Positions 27,125 to 36,294 of a stretch of DNA of 64,000 bases are shown piece after piece. Position numbers and translations under genes: made by a program. The notes under the pieces were generated by a model. It worked only from the letters and a program-made list of their open reading frames with translations. It had not been told where the DNA came from and made no database searches. Origin of the DNA: DATMRF01 sp035566435 (GTDB lineage Bacteria; Verrucomicrobiota; Verrucomicrobiia; Limisphaerales; UBA8199); contig DATMRF010000105.1 of NCBI GenBank assembly GCA_035566435.1, positions 248,001 to 312,000 of the forward strand, in the 5' to 3' direction. Position 1 is the first letter of the stretch. Every line of letters starts with the position of its first letter.

Positions 27125-27702
27125 ATGTTTCCTGGCATGGCAATAGACGGGCGTGGCGTTCGCCCCTCCGAAGCCAGTTCTTTCTGCAATTCGGCGAGGG
27201 CCTGGCGGAGCCGGTATTTGACGGTGCTCGTCGCGACACCGAGAGCTTCGCTGGTCTCCTGCAACGTGAGGTCTTGGTAATAATGAAGGTGAACGGTGTC
27301 TCGCAGGTCCTGCTCCAATCGCTCCACGGAGGCATAAACTGTCGTCGCCAGGTCGTTGCGGGCCGCGACTTCCGCCGGCGAGGCCTCCGGCGCTGGACAA
27401 GCCGCCCACCATTCAATCGAGCGCGCCTCGGTGTGGCGGTTCGATCGCCGCCAATCCACATAGACATGATACGCGATGCTATGCAGCCAGGACCCCACCG
27501 ACGACCGGCCGGCAAACGTCGGCAAGGACTGCCAGGCACGCTTGAAAGTGTGCTGGGTAAGGTCGGCGGCGTCAGCGTCATTGCTGCTGAGTCGGCGCAG
27601 AAAGGCGTAAATCCGTTCATAAAAGAGGTCGATCAGCCGGACCGCCGCCGCTTTGTTCCCGCGGCCGGCGCTCTCCGCCAGTTGATTTCCGTCCGGTTCC
27701 AT
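27121..27702 (-). CDS. ECF-type RNA polymerase sigma factor
   Basis: The 193-residue protein has a region 2 with L-I-D-L-F-Y-E-R-I-Y-A-F-L-R-R-L and D-A-A-D-L-T-Q-H-T-F, then V-G-S-W-L-H-S-I-A-Y-H-V-Y-V-D-W-R-R. Region 4 follows with R-D-T-V-H-L-H-Y-Y-Q-D-L-T-L-Q-E-T-S-E-A-L-G-V as separate segments and the recognition helix A-T-S-T-V-K-Y-R-L. The ATG at 27702 fits the family's start; the frame extends upstream to 27900 without similarity. It overlaps the next gene by ATGA, so sigma factor and putative anti-sigma factor are translationally coupled. Confidence 0.92.
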   Translation of the reverse strand: MEPDGNQLAESAGRGNKAAAVRLIDLFYERIYAFLRRLSSNDADAADLTQHTFKRAWQSLPTFAGRSSVGSWLHSIAYHVYVDWRRSNRHTEARSIEWWAACPAPEASPAEVAARNDLATTVYASVERLEQDLRDTVHLHYYQDLTLQETSEALGVATSTVKYRLRQALAELQKELASEGRTPRPSIAMPGNI

Positions 27703-27856
27703 CTCTGTTCCTATTCCTTTAGTCGTTTGAAAGCGCCTGGGTGGACAAAAAATGTTGAACGGCAAACTCAGCAACCGAACTCGCGGGCGCGGCGCGCCCT
27801 GCCTATGCAGAGTTGGTGGATCTGCGAGCCGGCACCGATGCGGCGCTATAACGAAC

Positions 27857-29848
27857 TCACTCCCGCCGGAGCCACGCCACCAACCCGCCCGCCGGTGCAC
27901 AGTGAATCTTCAATACATCCTGCGCTGTCACCACTCTCTCTTCGATTTCCAAATGCTCTCCGTTGACATCGCTGTCGGTGGCATCTCTCCAAAGGCGCAG
28001 CCGCCAACGTCCTTTCTTCAGGAACGCCAGGCTGACGCTTGCGTCGTAAGCGCCGCTGCCCGTCAGTCCGCCCAGGAACCATTCCTGGCCCGACCGCCGC
28101 GCGACAACCACATGTTTCGCAACCTCCGCGTCCAGTGCCCGGGTGTCATCCCAGACCGTCGGCACGATCTTCAGAAAGCCGGCGCCTGCCTGGCCACCGT
28201 AGTGGCTCGGATGATCGCAGACGCAGCAGAGCGGGCTGTCATACACAACAAACAGTGCCAGCTCCGCGGCGCGCGTGCCCTGGACCTGCGCCGCCTTGCT
28301 ATCGGGCTTGAACTGACTGGGTTGGCGATTCAGAAAACCGCCCGGCGTAAAATCCGCCGGTCCGGCCAGGAACCGCGTGAACGGCAGAGTCACCTTGTGC
28401 TCAGGTGTGACGCGCGTGCTCCAGCGGTTATACTCGTTGCCCAGGATGCCTTCGCGCGTGATCTGGTTCGGAAACGTTCGGTTGAAGCCGGACGTCTTGA
28501 AAGCCCCGTGGAAATTAACCATCAGGTGATGTTCGGCCGCGGCTTTGGTGATTTTCTCGTACCAATTGACCATCTCCTGGTCGTCGCGATCCATAAAATC
28601 GATCTTCACTCCCGCCATGCCCCATTCCTCGTACAGAGCAAAGGCCTTTTTGTAAGCGTCGTTCCTGTCCACATCCGACCAATAGAGCCAAACCAAAAGC
28701 CGCACGCCTTTCTCCTTTGCGAAGCGCCGCACCTCTTCCATATCAACCGACGGGCTGACTTTGGTGATATCCGAATTGGGTTTGTTGAAGGAACCATACC
28801 ACTGCCAGTCGATCAGTTGGTACGGCCAGCCCATTTCGGCCGCCAGCTCGATGTAATCCTTGAGCGTCGAGGTTTTCATCTCCACATCACCCGACCACCA
28901 GTGGTCCCACGCCATCTTGCCGGGGCGGATCCACGACGTGTCAGCAAGCAGGCACGGTGTGCTCAAATTGAGCACCAGGTCGCTCTCAAGCAGGCGCCCT
29001 GGCTCTCGTCCGATCATCAGCACGCGCCAGGGCGATGCGTGCGGAGGTGCCGCTTTCACCAAACCTTGTCCGTCCGGTCTCGGCGCCAGCTTGACATCGA
29101 GCGTGACACCTCCCGCAGCGACGGTTCCGCCTCCGAGCCACATCCCGGCCCAGTCGCGCAGGTCGGATTCGAATACCGCCACCCAGGCCGCCGGTGTCTG
29201 GACCAGCAGCGGCAGGCCCACGATCGCCTCGGGTTTTATCTCGCTCAACCGTCCAGGTTTGAACTCCCATTCCTGCGCACCCTGAAATCCCTTTTCCTGC
29301 TGACCGGCAAAACACTGGTAATCCCCGGCAAAACAGAATTCCGTCGGCTCTCGTCGCAAGAGGAACGCTCCCATCGCCGCCTGGGCAGGCAAAACGTAGC
29401 GGAAGGCGACCCCATCATCGTAAGCCCTGAACTCTACTTCGAAATTTCTTCCCATGCCAACACCCGCAACCTCGCGTAAAGCCAATCGCAGCTCGTTATA
29501 CCGGTCCCGCACCTCCCGCCGTTTGCCCCACTTGTTTTCCCAGGCGGAGTTCGCGCCGCGCCGCTGCGTCGTGCTAAGTTCGACATTGGATCCCAGTGAG
29601 GCGCCGTCGCTGAACTCGAAGCCAAGCCTTGACGGTTGGAGCACGGCCTGGTTATCCACCTGGACGGAGTACGTCAAGCGCCCGCGAGCAGCGACTGTCA
29701 CCTCAATTTTTCCGTCCGGCGAGCGCAGGCTCAACCCGCCTCGATCACGCTCTGGGCTGGCGGAAATGGCACTCCAGCAGGTTGCCAAACAGAGGGTCAA
29801 GCCAAAGCGCCACGAGACCTGGCCTGACGACGTAGCCATCCCATTCAT
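27857..29848 (-). CDS. Glycoside hydrolase family 97 alpha-glycosidase, exported
   Basis: After a signal peptide the 663-residue protein shows the GH97 layout. An N-terminal beta-sandwich (S-P-D-G-K-I-E-V-T-V, then A-Y-D-D-G-V-A-F-R-Y) precedes a TIM barrel (L-I-D-W-Q-W-Y, G-V-R-L-L-V-W-L-Y-W, A-G-V-K-I-D-F-M-D-R-D-D-Q) and a C-terminal beta domain. GH97 contains inverting alpha-glucosidases and retaining alpha-galactosidases; the Asp in K-I-D-F is where the retaining subgroup has its nucleophile, which hints at an alpha-galactosidase-like enzyme, but I cannot verify the alignment. It fits a polysaccharide-degrading lifestyle. The gap 27703-27856 shows no gene. Confidence 0.9.
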   Translation of the reverse strand: MNGMATSSGQVSWRFGLTLCLATCWSAISASPERDRGGLSLRSPDGKIEVTVAARGRLTYSVQVDNQAVLQPSRLGFEFSDGASLGSNVELSTTQRRGANSAWENKWGKRREVRDRYNELRLALREVAGVGMGRNFEVEFRAYDDGVAFRYVLPAQAAMGAFLLRREPTEFCFAGDYQCFAGQQEKGFQGAQEWEFKPGRLSEIKPEAIVGLPLLVQTPAAWVAVFESDLRDWAGMWLGGGTVAAGGVTLDVKLAPRPDGQGLVKAAPPHASPWRVLMIGREPGRLLESDLVLNLSTPCLLADTSWIRPGKMAWDHWWSGDVEMKTSTLKDYIELAAEMGWPYQLIDWQWYGSFNKPNSDITKVSPSVDMEEVRRFAKEKGVRLLVWLYWSDVDRNDAYKKAFALYEEWGMAGVKIDFMDRDDQEMVNWYEKITKAAAEHHLMVNFHGAFKTSGFNRTFPNQITREGILGNEYNRWSTRVTPEHKVTLPFTRFLAGPADFTPGGFLNRQPSQFKPDSKAAQVQGTRAAELALFVVYDSPLCCVCDHPSHYGGQAGAGFLKIVPTVWDDTRALDAEVAKHVVVARRSGQEWFLGGLTGSGAYDASVSLAFLKKGRWRLRLWRDATDSDVNGEHLEIEERVVTAQDVLKIHCAPAGGLVAWLRRE

Positions 29849-29932
29849 GCCCTCTTTTGGTCGTCCGTCGTCCCTTTATCGAGCCTTTTCTTCATCCTTG
29901 CAAACAGAAATCAGTTTTTTCACTGTTACGCC

Positions 29933-30472
29933 ATGCAATCACACGAACTCCTGCGCGAAGTCTTTCAGCAGTGCAGTCCGAAGCAGGTGGCCGGCCAACT
30001 CGGCCTCTCGCTCTCGATGATTTACAAGTGGGCGGAACCGCCCGACCAATCCGCCGGGAGCGGCAGCGCCAACCCTCTCGATCGCATCGACGCGTTGCTG
30101 CGGTGCAGCAACGACCGCCGCCTCGTCCAGTGGATCTGTCAGCGCGCAGGGGGGTTTTTCATCCTCAACCCCAAGACCAACAAAGCCCATCCTTCGTACC
30201 TGATCCCGGCAACCAACGAAATCGTTCAGGAATTCGCGGATTTACTATCGGTGATCGCGACCGCCGCAGCGGACAACCAGATCACCAACGCGGAGTCCAA
30301 ACAAATCCGCGCCCGGTGGGAGGAGTTGAAGTCCGTGACCGAAGGGTTTGTCGCTTGCTGCGAGGAAGGAAATTTCCTGCCGCTGAAAGAGAAACAGGCC
30401 GCCTCCAGTGCCGCCGCGCAAGCTTCCAGTGGCGCGAAACCGGGCCTGCGTGAGTCAGACCCGAAATCGTAG
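29933..30472 (+). CDS. Phage CII (CP76)-like regulatory protein
   Basis: This 179-residue protein starts with a helix-turn-helix-like segment (S-P-K-Q-V-A-G-Q-L-G-L-S-L-S-M-I-Y-K-W-A-E). A middle part (L-D-R-I-D-A-L-L-R and L-V-Q-W-I-C-Q-R-A-G-G-F-F) is typical of the phage regulatory CP76/CII family, and a helical tail with an A-D-N-Q-I-T-N-A-E segment follows. It probably binds DNA. No phage genes surround it, so it appears domesticated. It is divergent from the GH97 gene with an 84-base gap, which could let it control that gene; this is an inference. Confidence 0.7.
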   Translation: MQSHELLREVFQQCSPKQVAGQLGLSLSMIYKWAEPPDQSAGSGSANPLDRIDALLRCSNDRRLVQWICQRAGGFFILNPKTNKAHPSYLIPATNEIVQEFADLLSVIATAAADNQITNAESKQIRARWEELKSVTEGFVACCEEGNFLPLKEKQAASSAAAQASSGAKPGLRESDPKS

Positions 30473-30506
30473 CTTCGGTGTTCAATCGGGCACCACCCTG
30501 CGCGCT

Positions 30507-31409
30507 TCAGCCCAGTCTTTCGCTGCCCAATTCCACGATAAGGTTCGAGTGTGCTTTGGGCGCCAGCGTGATCTGATTGGAGGAGACGTTGCCTGATTCG
30601 ACGCACACCATGCGCTGATACTCATCGTTGCCAAAATCGGGCATCTGCTGCGCCTTGGCAATCCACGGGTTCCAGACCACGGTCGAAATTGAGCCGCGCT
30701 TAGCGATGCGGATCTTGCGGCCCAGGCGAGGATCGAGGATCGCCACGTCATCCGAGGTGTTCAGGTAAATACGGTCCACCTCCGACGCGATTCGAATGGC
30801 GTCGCCGGTTTCGACCTTTTGGGCGAAGTTCGCGACTTTGTCGAGGTAGCTGACGCCCTTCAGGCCGGTAATCGAGATGGCGGTGATATCGCCGATTTCA
30901 AAGTAAGTATGAAGACAATTCTCGAAGGTGAGTGCCTCGTCGATCGATTGGTTGGTGACGACCAGCTCCAGTTTGAGGGTCTCCTTTATGGTGACGATGT
31001 AGTCTGCCGTAAACGGCGGGAACGCGGAAGCCTCCGGGCAATCCGGCAAGCGAAATCGGACGCTCACGCTGCCGTCCGGCGCCGGCACAAATTCCTTGAG
31101 GTCCCACGGTTTGTTCCGCGCGAAGCCGTGCTGGGCCATCCCCTCGCGCGGTCCGAACCATGGAAAAACAACCGGAATGCCACCGCGAATCGGCTGGCCT
31201 TCGGTGAACCGGCTGCACTGGCTCATGAAGAGCAGAGGCGGCTCGTCCTTCTTTCGGAAGTTCGTTACGTGCGCGCCGTTCAGGTAAATTTCCGCCGTGC
31301 TCCACGCCGTGCTCACTTCGAGCATCGGCAATTCCCCTTGCCCGTCGAAAAAAGTGACACGACCGGGGCTGACGCTGGTTTGGGTTTTCTTGCGTTTGCT
31401 TTTTGGCAT
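30507..31409 (-). CDS. D-hexose-6-phosphate mutarotase (YeaD family)
   Basis: The 300-residue protein belongs to the aldose-1-epimerase superfamily, which interconverts alpha and beta sugar anomers. It shows P-I-R-G-G-I-P-V-V-F-P-W-F-G-P, then A-Q-H-G-F-A-R with the catalytic His, a central L-T-F-E-N-C-L-H-T-Y-F segment and a C-terminal M-V-C-V-E-S-G-N-V carrying the catalytic Glu. This pattern is that of the hexose-6-phosphate subgroup. The ATG at 31409 is chosen because the upstream extension lacks similarity. It converges with the CP76-like gene (35-base gap). Confidence 0.9.
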   Translation of the reverse strand: MPKSKRKKTQTSVSPGRVTFFDGQGELPMLEVSTAWSTAEIYLNGAHVTNFRKKDEPPLLFMSQCSRFTEGQPIRGGIPVVFPWFGPREGMAQHGFARNKPWDLKEFVPAPDGSVSVRFRLPDCPEASAFPPFTADYIVTIKETLKLELVVTNQSIDEALTFENCLHTYFEIGDITAISITGLKGVSYLDKVANFAQKVETGDAIRIASEVDRIYLNTSDDVAILDPRLGRKIRIAKRGSISTVVWNPWIAKAQQMPDFGNDEYQRMVCVESGNVSSNQITLAPKAHSNLIVELGSERLG

Positions 31410-31525
31410 AGTTCGCTTCTGCTCCGATCCGGTGTTACGTCCAAATCTTGTGGCTGTCAATCGTTTTAGGGGGCCGCTTTTTTTGCTGCCATCCACCGCG
31501 GCCCGCGCTATGGTCGCCCCCATCT

Positions 31526-32563
31526 ATGGCGAAAAAACAATATCGTTTCTGCTTCGGCCCCTGGAACATCAGCGAAGGACAGGATCCCTACGGCCCCACG
31601 ACGCGCCCCGCGCAATCTTTTGATTGGAAACTCGCCCAGCTCAAGAGGCTCGGTTTCGACGCGATGATGTTCCACGACGACGATGCGGTGCCGGACATCG
31701 ATGGCAAGTCCGACGGCCAGTTGCGCAAAGAGGCAAGGGCGCTCAAACGCCGGCTCGACGATGCCGGCGTCGCTGCCGAAATGGTCGCCCCGCGCCTCTG
31801 GTTCAGCCCGATGACGATCGATGGCGCTTACACGAGCAATGACCCCAAGTGCCGCAAGTATGCCATCGAGCGCTCACTCCGCTGCATCGATATTGCCCGT
31901 TATCTTGGCACCGACCTGATCGTCCTTTGGCTGGCCCGAGAAGGCACTTACCTGCGCGAAGCCAAGAACGGTCGGCGCAGTTTTGAACTGCTGGTCACGG
32001 CTCTCGATAAAATGCTGGCTCACGACAAAAGAATTCGCCTCGCTATCGAGCCGAAACCGAACGAACCGATGGACCACGCCTATCTACCGACTATCGGCCA
32101 CGCGCTGGCCATCGCTCAGTTGACGCAAGATCCCAAACGTGTCGGCTGCCTGATTGAGTCGGCCCACGCTATCCTCGCGGGGCTCGACCCCGCCGACGAA
32201 ATCGATTTCGCTATGACGTTCGGCAAGCTGTGGTCGCTGCACCTCAACGACCAGAACGGATTGAAATTCGACCAGGACAAACCCTTCGCTAGTTCGAACC
32301 TCCGGGTGGCGTTTAACCAGGTCCGCGCTCTCGAACGGAACGGCTACGGCAAGGAAGGCCAATATGTCTGCTTTGACGTGCACCCTTTCCGCACCACCAA
32401 GGTCGAACACTGGCTGGCCCACCTGGAGAACAGCCGCCGGACTTTCCTCCGCCTGGTGCAAAAGGCCCGGACCTTCGACGAAAAGAAGGCCCGCGCCCTG
32501 ATCGCCAACCGCGACTATGCTGCCCTGGACCAACTCGTCCTCGAACATTTGATGGGGCGGTAG
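31526..32563 (+). CDS. Xylose-isomerase-like sugar isomerase
   Basis: The 345-residue protein starts Y-R-F-C-F-G-P-W-N-I-S and follows the xylose isomerase/TIM-barrel pattern: M-F-H-D-D-D-A-V-P near residue 50, L-A-I-E-P-K-P-N-E with the metal-binding Glu and the bridging Lys two residues on, C-L-I-E-S-A-H, S-L-H-L-N-D-Q-N-G with His and Asp ligands, and Y-V-C-F-D-V-H-P-F. It should interconvert an aldose and a ketose. It lacks the long N-terminus of class II enzymes. The start ATG follows a short gap after the divergent mutarotase gene. Confidence 0.88.
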   Translation: MAKKQYRFCFGPWNISEGQDPYGPTTRPAQSFDWKLAQLKRLGFDAMMFHDDDAVPDIDGKSDGQLRKEARALKRRLDDAGVAAEMVAPRLWFSPMTIDGAYTSNDPKCRKYAIERSLRCIDIARYLGTDLIVLWLAREGTYLREAKNGRRSFELLVTALDKMLAHDKRIRLAIEPKPNEPMDHAYLPTIGHALAIAQLTQDPKRVGCLIESAHAILAGLDPADEIDFAMTFGKLWSLHLNDQNGLKFDQDKPFASSNLRVAFNQVRALERNGYGKEGQYVCFDVHPFRTTKVEHWLAHLENSRRTFLRLVQKARTFDEKKARALIANRDYAALDQLVLEHLMGR

Positions 32564-32611
32564 CTGACGCGGCTCGGCAGGGCAGGGCGGCAGACCATCG
32601 CTCACCGATTC

Positions 32612-34411
32612 ATGGCTGGCCTCTTTTCCCAAGCAACGCTCGAACAAGTCCGCGCCGCCAATGACATCGTCGATGTCATTGGCGCGTCCCTCCCGCTGAA
32701 GCGTGCGGGCGCCAACTTCCTCGCGCTCTGCCCGTTTCATCGGGAAAAAACCCCCAGCTTCAATGTCAATCCGCAGCGCCAGATTTTTTACTGCTTCGGT
32801 TGCCACAAAGGCGGAGACGTCTTCGCCTTCATCAAGGAATACGAAAGCGTCGATTTTCCTGAGGCGGTGAGGCGCCTGGCCGACCGCGCCAAGATCCCGC
32901 TCGAGTATGAACGGGGAGCCGATGAGCAACAGTCGCGCTCGCTCAAAGAGAAGTTGCTGCAGATTCACGAGCAGATCACTAGCCGCTGGCAAAATGCGTT
33001 GGCCACCGAAGACGGCGGGCAGATTGCTCGCGATTATCTCGCCAAACGTGCCGTCCCGGACGAAGCTGTCAAGCTGTTCCGCCTGGGCTATGCGCCGGAC
33101 CTGTGGGACGATACCGTCAACTGGGCCAAGAGCAAAGATTACGAGTTGGGAGTGGTGGAAACGGCTGGCCTCATCCTGCGCAAAGAGGGCAGCGACCATT
33201 ACTACGACCGTTTCCGCGGCCGGCTCATGTTCCCGATTTGCGATGAACAGGGCCGGGTGGTCGGCTTCAGCGGCCGGGTGCTGTCCGGTGACGAGAAAAC
33301 GGCCAAATACGTCAATTCACCGGAAACGCCAATTTTTACGAAGAGCAAAGTTTTCTTCGGACTGGATAAATCAAAGCGCGCGTTGCTAGAGGCGGAGTAT
33401 GCAGTGGTGTGCGAAGGCCAGCTCGACTTGATTGCCTGTTTCATGGCCGGGGTGCAGAACGTCGTTGCCCCCCAAGGCACTGCGTTCACCGCAGACCACG
33501 CGCGAATCCTGAAGCGGTACGTCGAGGAAGTGGTGCTCTGCTTTGATTCGGACGAAGCGGGCCAGAACGCGGCCGTGCGGTCGCTGGACCACCTGCTGGC
33601 TTCCGGATTGGCCGTCCGGGTTGCTGTCGTCCCGTCCCCGCACGACCCGGACAGTTTCATCAAGGCTTCCGGTGGCCCGGCGTTCACGCAACTCATCGAA
33701 CAGGCCGACGGTTTTTTCGATTATTACCTGAATCGCCTTTGCGCGACGAACGATGTGGCGACCGACAAAGGCCGGCTGGCCGTGCTGCGCGGCATGGCTG
33801 AGGCGGTACACAAAGCCGGGAACGTGGTGCTTACCGACAAGTACGCCCAGAAAACGGCTTTGCGCCTTGGGGTCTCCCCCGACGCGGTGCGTTTAGAGTT
33901 CGCAAAGACACCCCGGCTGAGAACCGCTCCAACCGAGCCGGGCGAGGCAGGAGTCGAACCAACACCCGGCCTGGAGCTACCCTCTGTCCACGAGCATTGG
34001 CTTGTGAAACTGCTCCTCCTGCATGACAACCTCGTGGATTGGGCGGTCGCGCATCTCGATCCGGGCTGGGTTCAGAATCCGCTGGCCAGGGAAGTGATAG
34101 CGCGACGGCTCGAAGCGAACAAAACCCAGACGTGGACCAGCCTGACTGCTTTCCTGGATCAGTGCGCGTCGCCGGAGGTTCGGAACATGGTAGCCGAGGT
34201 CACGGTTCAGGAGCGGCCCCTTCCGAACCCCGCCCAGCAGCTTGCCGACGTGGCCCTGCGCTTGCGGAATCAGTTTATCGAGCGGCAGGTCGCAACCTCG
34301 GTCCAGCGTGCGAGCCACCCGGACACTAGCGAGGCAGAGCGTCTCGATTTGCTGCGTCAGCAACAGGAACTGCGCCAGCTAAAGCGCCAGCCGATACAGC
34401 CATTGTCTTAG
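32612..34411 (+). CDS. dnaG: DNA primase
   Basis: The 599-residue protein makes RNA primers for replication. A CHC2 zinc site is formed by Cys40, His43, Cys61 and Cys64 within C-P-F-H-R-E-K-T and Y-C-F-G-C. The TOPRIM catalytic core starts with V-V-C-E-G-Q-L-D-L (Glu near residue 268) and continues with C-F-D-S-D-E-A-G. A helical C-terminal region for helicase contact follows. It sits 48 bases after the isomerase gene and is convergent with the beta-lactamase-like gene, with no base between the two stops. No rpsU or rpoD neighbours are present. Confidence 0.96.
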   Translation: MAGLFSQATLEQVRAANDIVDVIGASLPLKRAGANFLALCPFHREKTPSFNVNPQRQIFYCFGCHKGGDVFAFIKEYESVDFPEAVRRLADRAKIPLEYERGADEQQSRSLKEKLLQIHEQITSRWQNALATEDGGQIARDYLAKRAVPDEAVKLFRLGYAPDLWDDTVNWAKSKDYELGVVETAGLILRKEGSDHYYDRFRGRLMFPICDEQGRVVGFSGRVLSGDEKTAKYVNSPETPIFTKSKVFFGLDKSKRALLEAEYAVVCEGQLDLIACFMAGVQNVVAPQGTAFTADHARILKRYVEEVVLCFDSDEAGQNAAVRSLDHLLASGLAVRVAVVPSPHDPDSFIKASGGPAFTQLIEQADGFFDYYLNRLCATNDVATDKGRLAVLRGMAEAVHKAGNVVLTDKYAQKTALRLGVSPDAVRLEFAKTPRLRTAPTEPGEAGVEPTPGLELPSVHEHWLVKLLLLHDNLVDWAVAHLDPGWVQNPLAREVIARRLEANKTQTWTSLTAFLDQCASPEVRNMVAEVTVQERPLPNPAQQLADVALRLRNQFIERQVATSVQRASHPDTSEAERLDLLRQQQELRQLKRQPIQPLS

Positions 34412-35410
34412 CTACCCGAACAGGACTCGCTCCGCCACGAGGTGCGGCACGGCGGCGAGATTTGCAGCGCTGCGATTGGCGAGCAGGATCACCGTAAGCT
34501 TCCTCTCCGGGAAACGCGCGATGCGCGTGGTAAAGCCTACAGTCTCGCCGTAATGCCATATTTCTTCCAGACCGCGGTATTCGCCCATAAACCAGCCAAA
34601 TCCGTACCCCGAGCCCGGGAACTCGGTCTTGACCGAGGGGGTAAAGGCCTGTTCGAGCAGCTTCCGGGAGACTGGCCGGCTCGTATATAGCCATTGGTCC
34701 CATTTGTAGAGGTCGGCGACTGAGGAATAGATACCGCCATCGCCAAGCACCGAACTGGTCCGGTTCTGGTCCGTGAGTCCAAACCCTCTCGCTCGGCGCG
34801 TATAACCGAACGCCCGGTTCGGCACAACTGACAAGCCTTGCTGATAGGCCAGTGTCCCCGTCATCTCCAGTGGGCCGAAGATGTTGTCTTTCAAAAACTG
34901 CGCGAAAGTATTCCCCGAGCGCCTTTCTACGATGAGAGCCAAAAGGGCATAACCTGAATTACTGTAACGGTACCTAGCACCGGCCGGAAAATAGGTCCTC
35001 GCCTGCCGCAAAAGCAATCGGAGGACATCCTGGTCGAGAAGCGGTAGCGTAGTGTGCTTGGGGATTATGGTTTCGTAGTCAACCAGCCCGGCAGTATGCG
35101 TCAACAGGTGGCGCACGGTGATCTTCCTGCCCCAGGCGGGGAACTCGGCAAAGAATTCCGGCAGACTCTCTGCAAGCGCCAGCTTGCTGCGTTCAGCCAA
35201 AATCAGGATCGCCATCGCGGTGAACTGTTTGGTCAGTGACGCGAGCCGGAAATTTGTGTTGAGCGCACAAGGGACACCGTCCTCCAGGTTCGCTAGGCCA
35301 TAACCTCGGGCGACCAGCTTCCGCCCGCCCTTGATAACCATCACACTCAGCCCGGGAGCATCGCGCCGATCAAATTCCTTAAACAACTCGTCGAACACGG
35401 GCGGAAACAT
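34412..35410 (-). CDS. Class C beta-lactamase-like serine hydrolase
   Basis: The protein has the SxxK motif in F-R-L-A-S-L-T-K-Q-F-T (Ser and Lys), the Y-S-N triad in R-Y-S-N-S-G-Y, and H-Y-G-E-T-V-G near the C-terminus as the third motif. Members include peptidases, esterases and class C beta-lactamases; resistance cannot be inferred. No obvious signal peptide appears from the ATG at 35410; an upstream in-frame ATG at 35458 adds 16 residues. Confidence 0.85.
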   Translation of the reverse strand: MFPPVFDELFKEFDRRDAPGLSVMVIKGGRKLVARGYGLANLEDGVPCALNTNFRLASLTKQFTAMAILILAERSKLALAESLPEFFAEFPAWGRKITVRHLLTHTAGLVDYETIIPKHTTLPLLDQDVLRLLLRQARTYFPAGARYRYSNSGYALLALIVERRSGNTFAQFLKDNIFGPLEMTGTLAYQQGLSVVPNRAFGYTRRARGFGLTDQNRTSSVLGDGGIYSSVADLYKWDQWLYTSRPVSRKLLEQAFTPSVKTEFPGSGYGFGWFMGEYRGLEEIWHYGETVGFTTRIARFPERKLTVILLANRSAANLAAVPHLVAERVLFG

Positions 35411-35480
35411 AGACCCGCGGAAGAAGCGCGGAAACCTAAAACCGGCGGCACTCAGCACGGTGTCGAACTAATCAACCTGC

Positions 35481-35556
35481 CGGGGCGGGGACGGCCACGT
35501 CCCCAAGATTACGTCGGAATCGGACATCACCCGGGAACGTGGCCGCTCCCGCCCCG
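35481..35556. repeat. Inverted-repeat element, arms 24 bases
   Basis: The arms 35481-35504 and 35533-35556 are inverted copies (21 of 24 matches), each reading roughly CGGGGCGGGGACGGCCACGT plus four bases, separated by 28 bases. A copy of one arm (23 of 24 identical) lies inside the RNase R gene at 39595-39618. The element sits in the 219-base gap between divergent genes; the rest of the gap shows nothing else. Confidence 0.8.
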
Positions 35557-35629
35557 ATGCTGGGACCTACGCCGCCGCAGTGTAGGTTCGACATCTCGCG
35601 CGCGCGCGGTTATTTGATCCCGACACTCG

Positions 35630-36250
35630 ATGAAAGCTTTTACGCCGCTTCCGAGAGGGTTCTACGAGCCATCAGCGAGCGTTGTGGCGCCGAGGCTGTT
35701 GGGGCACTGGCTTGTCCGTAGCACGCCCCTGGGTCCGTGCGGCGGACCGATCGTCGAGACGGAGGCTTACTTAATCGACGACCCGGCCTGCCACGCCGCG
35801 CCCGGGCTAACGCCGCGCAACCGGGTGATGTTCGGCGAGCCCGGCCATGCTTATGTGTATCTGATTTATGGCCTGCACTATTGCGTGAACGCCGTATGCC
35901 GCCCCGCCGGGACCGCGGAAGCGATTTTGATCCGCGCCGTGGAAGCGACGCTAGGGCCTCACTTGCTTCATGGCCGTCGCTCGGTGTCAAGAAGCGAGCA
36001 CCTGACCAACGGCCCGGCGAAATTGTGCGAAGCCATGGCGATTAACCGCTCACTCGATGGCGCTGACCTATGCTCCGTCCGCTCGCCCCTCTTTATCGCG
36101 CGAAACAAGAGCCTGGTGAAATTCAGACGCGAACGCGGCCCCGTGATTGTTACTACGCGCGTCGGCATCACCCGGGCGGCCGAGCTGCCCTTGCGGTTTT
36201 ACCTGGACCGCAGTCCATTTGTCTCAAAGCGCGCTGCGCAGTATTCCTAA
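35630..36250 (+). CDS. DNA-3-methyladenine glycosylase (AAG/MPG family)
   Basis: The 206-residue enzyme removes alkylated purines. It shows V-V-A-P-R-L-L-G-H-W-L-V, the active-site segment I-V-E-T-E-A-Y with its catalytic Glu, D-P-A-C-H-A, M-F-G-E-P-G-H-A-Y-V-Y-L-I-Y-G-L-H-Y-C-V-N, and L-T-N-G-P-A-K-L-C-E-A-M. This is the AAG fold of Pfam Pur_DNA_glyco at normal length. No base-excision neighbours are adjacent. Confidence 0.93.
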   Translation: MKAFTPLPRGFYEPSASVVAPRLLGHWLVRSTPLGPCGGPIVETEAYLIDDPACHAAPGLTPRNRVMFGEPGHAYVYLIYGLHYCVNAVCRPAGTAEAILIRAVEATLGPHLLHGRRSVSRSEHLTNGPAKLCEAMAINRSLDGADLCSVRSPLFIARNKSLVKFRRERGPVIVTTRVGITRAAELPLRFYLDRSPFVSKRAAQYS

Positions 36251-36294
36251 GGCTTCGCGATTGTCTTCCAGCCCGTTATGTATAAGCTGGCCCC

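Noticed and set aside
27752..29479. 575-codon plus-strand open frame opposite the GH97 gene
   Set aside because: Fully antisense to a GH97 enzyme with clear motifs; translation has no recognisable domain.
29933..30472. Prophage remnant
   Set aside because: Only one phage-type regulator is present; no integrase, structural genes or attachment sites nearby.
34412..35410. Antibiotic resistance beta-lactamase
   Set aside because: The SxxK/YxN motifs are shared by many peptidases and esterases, and the sequence gives no sign of a mobile resistance context.
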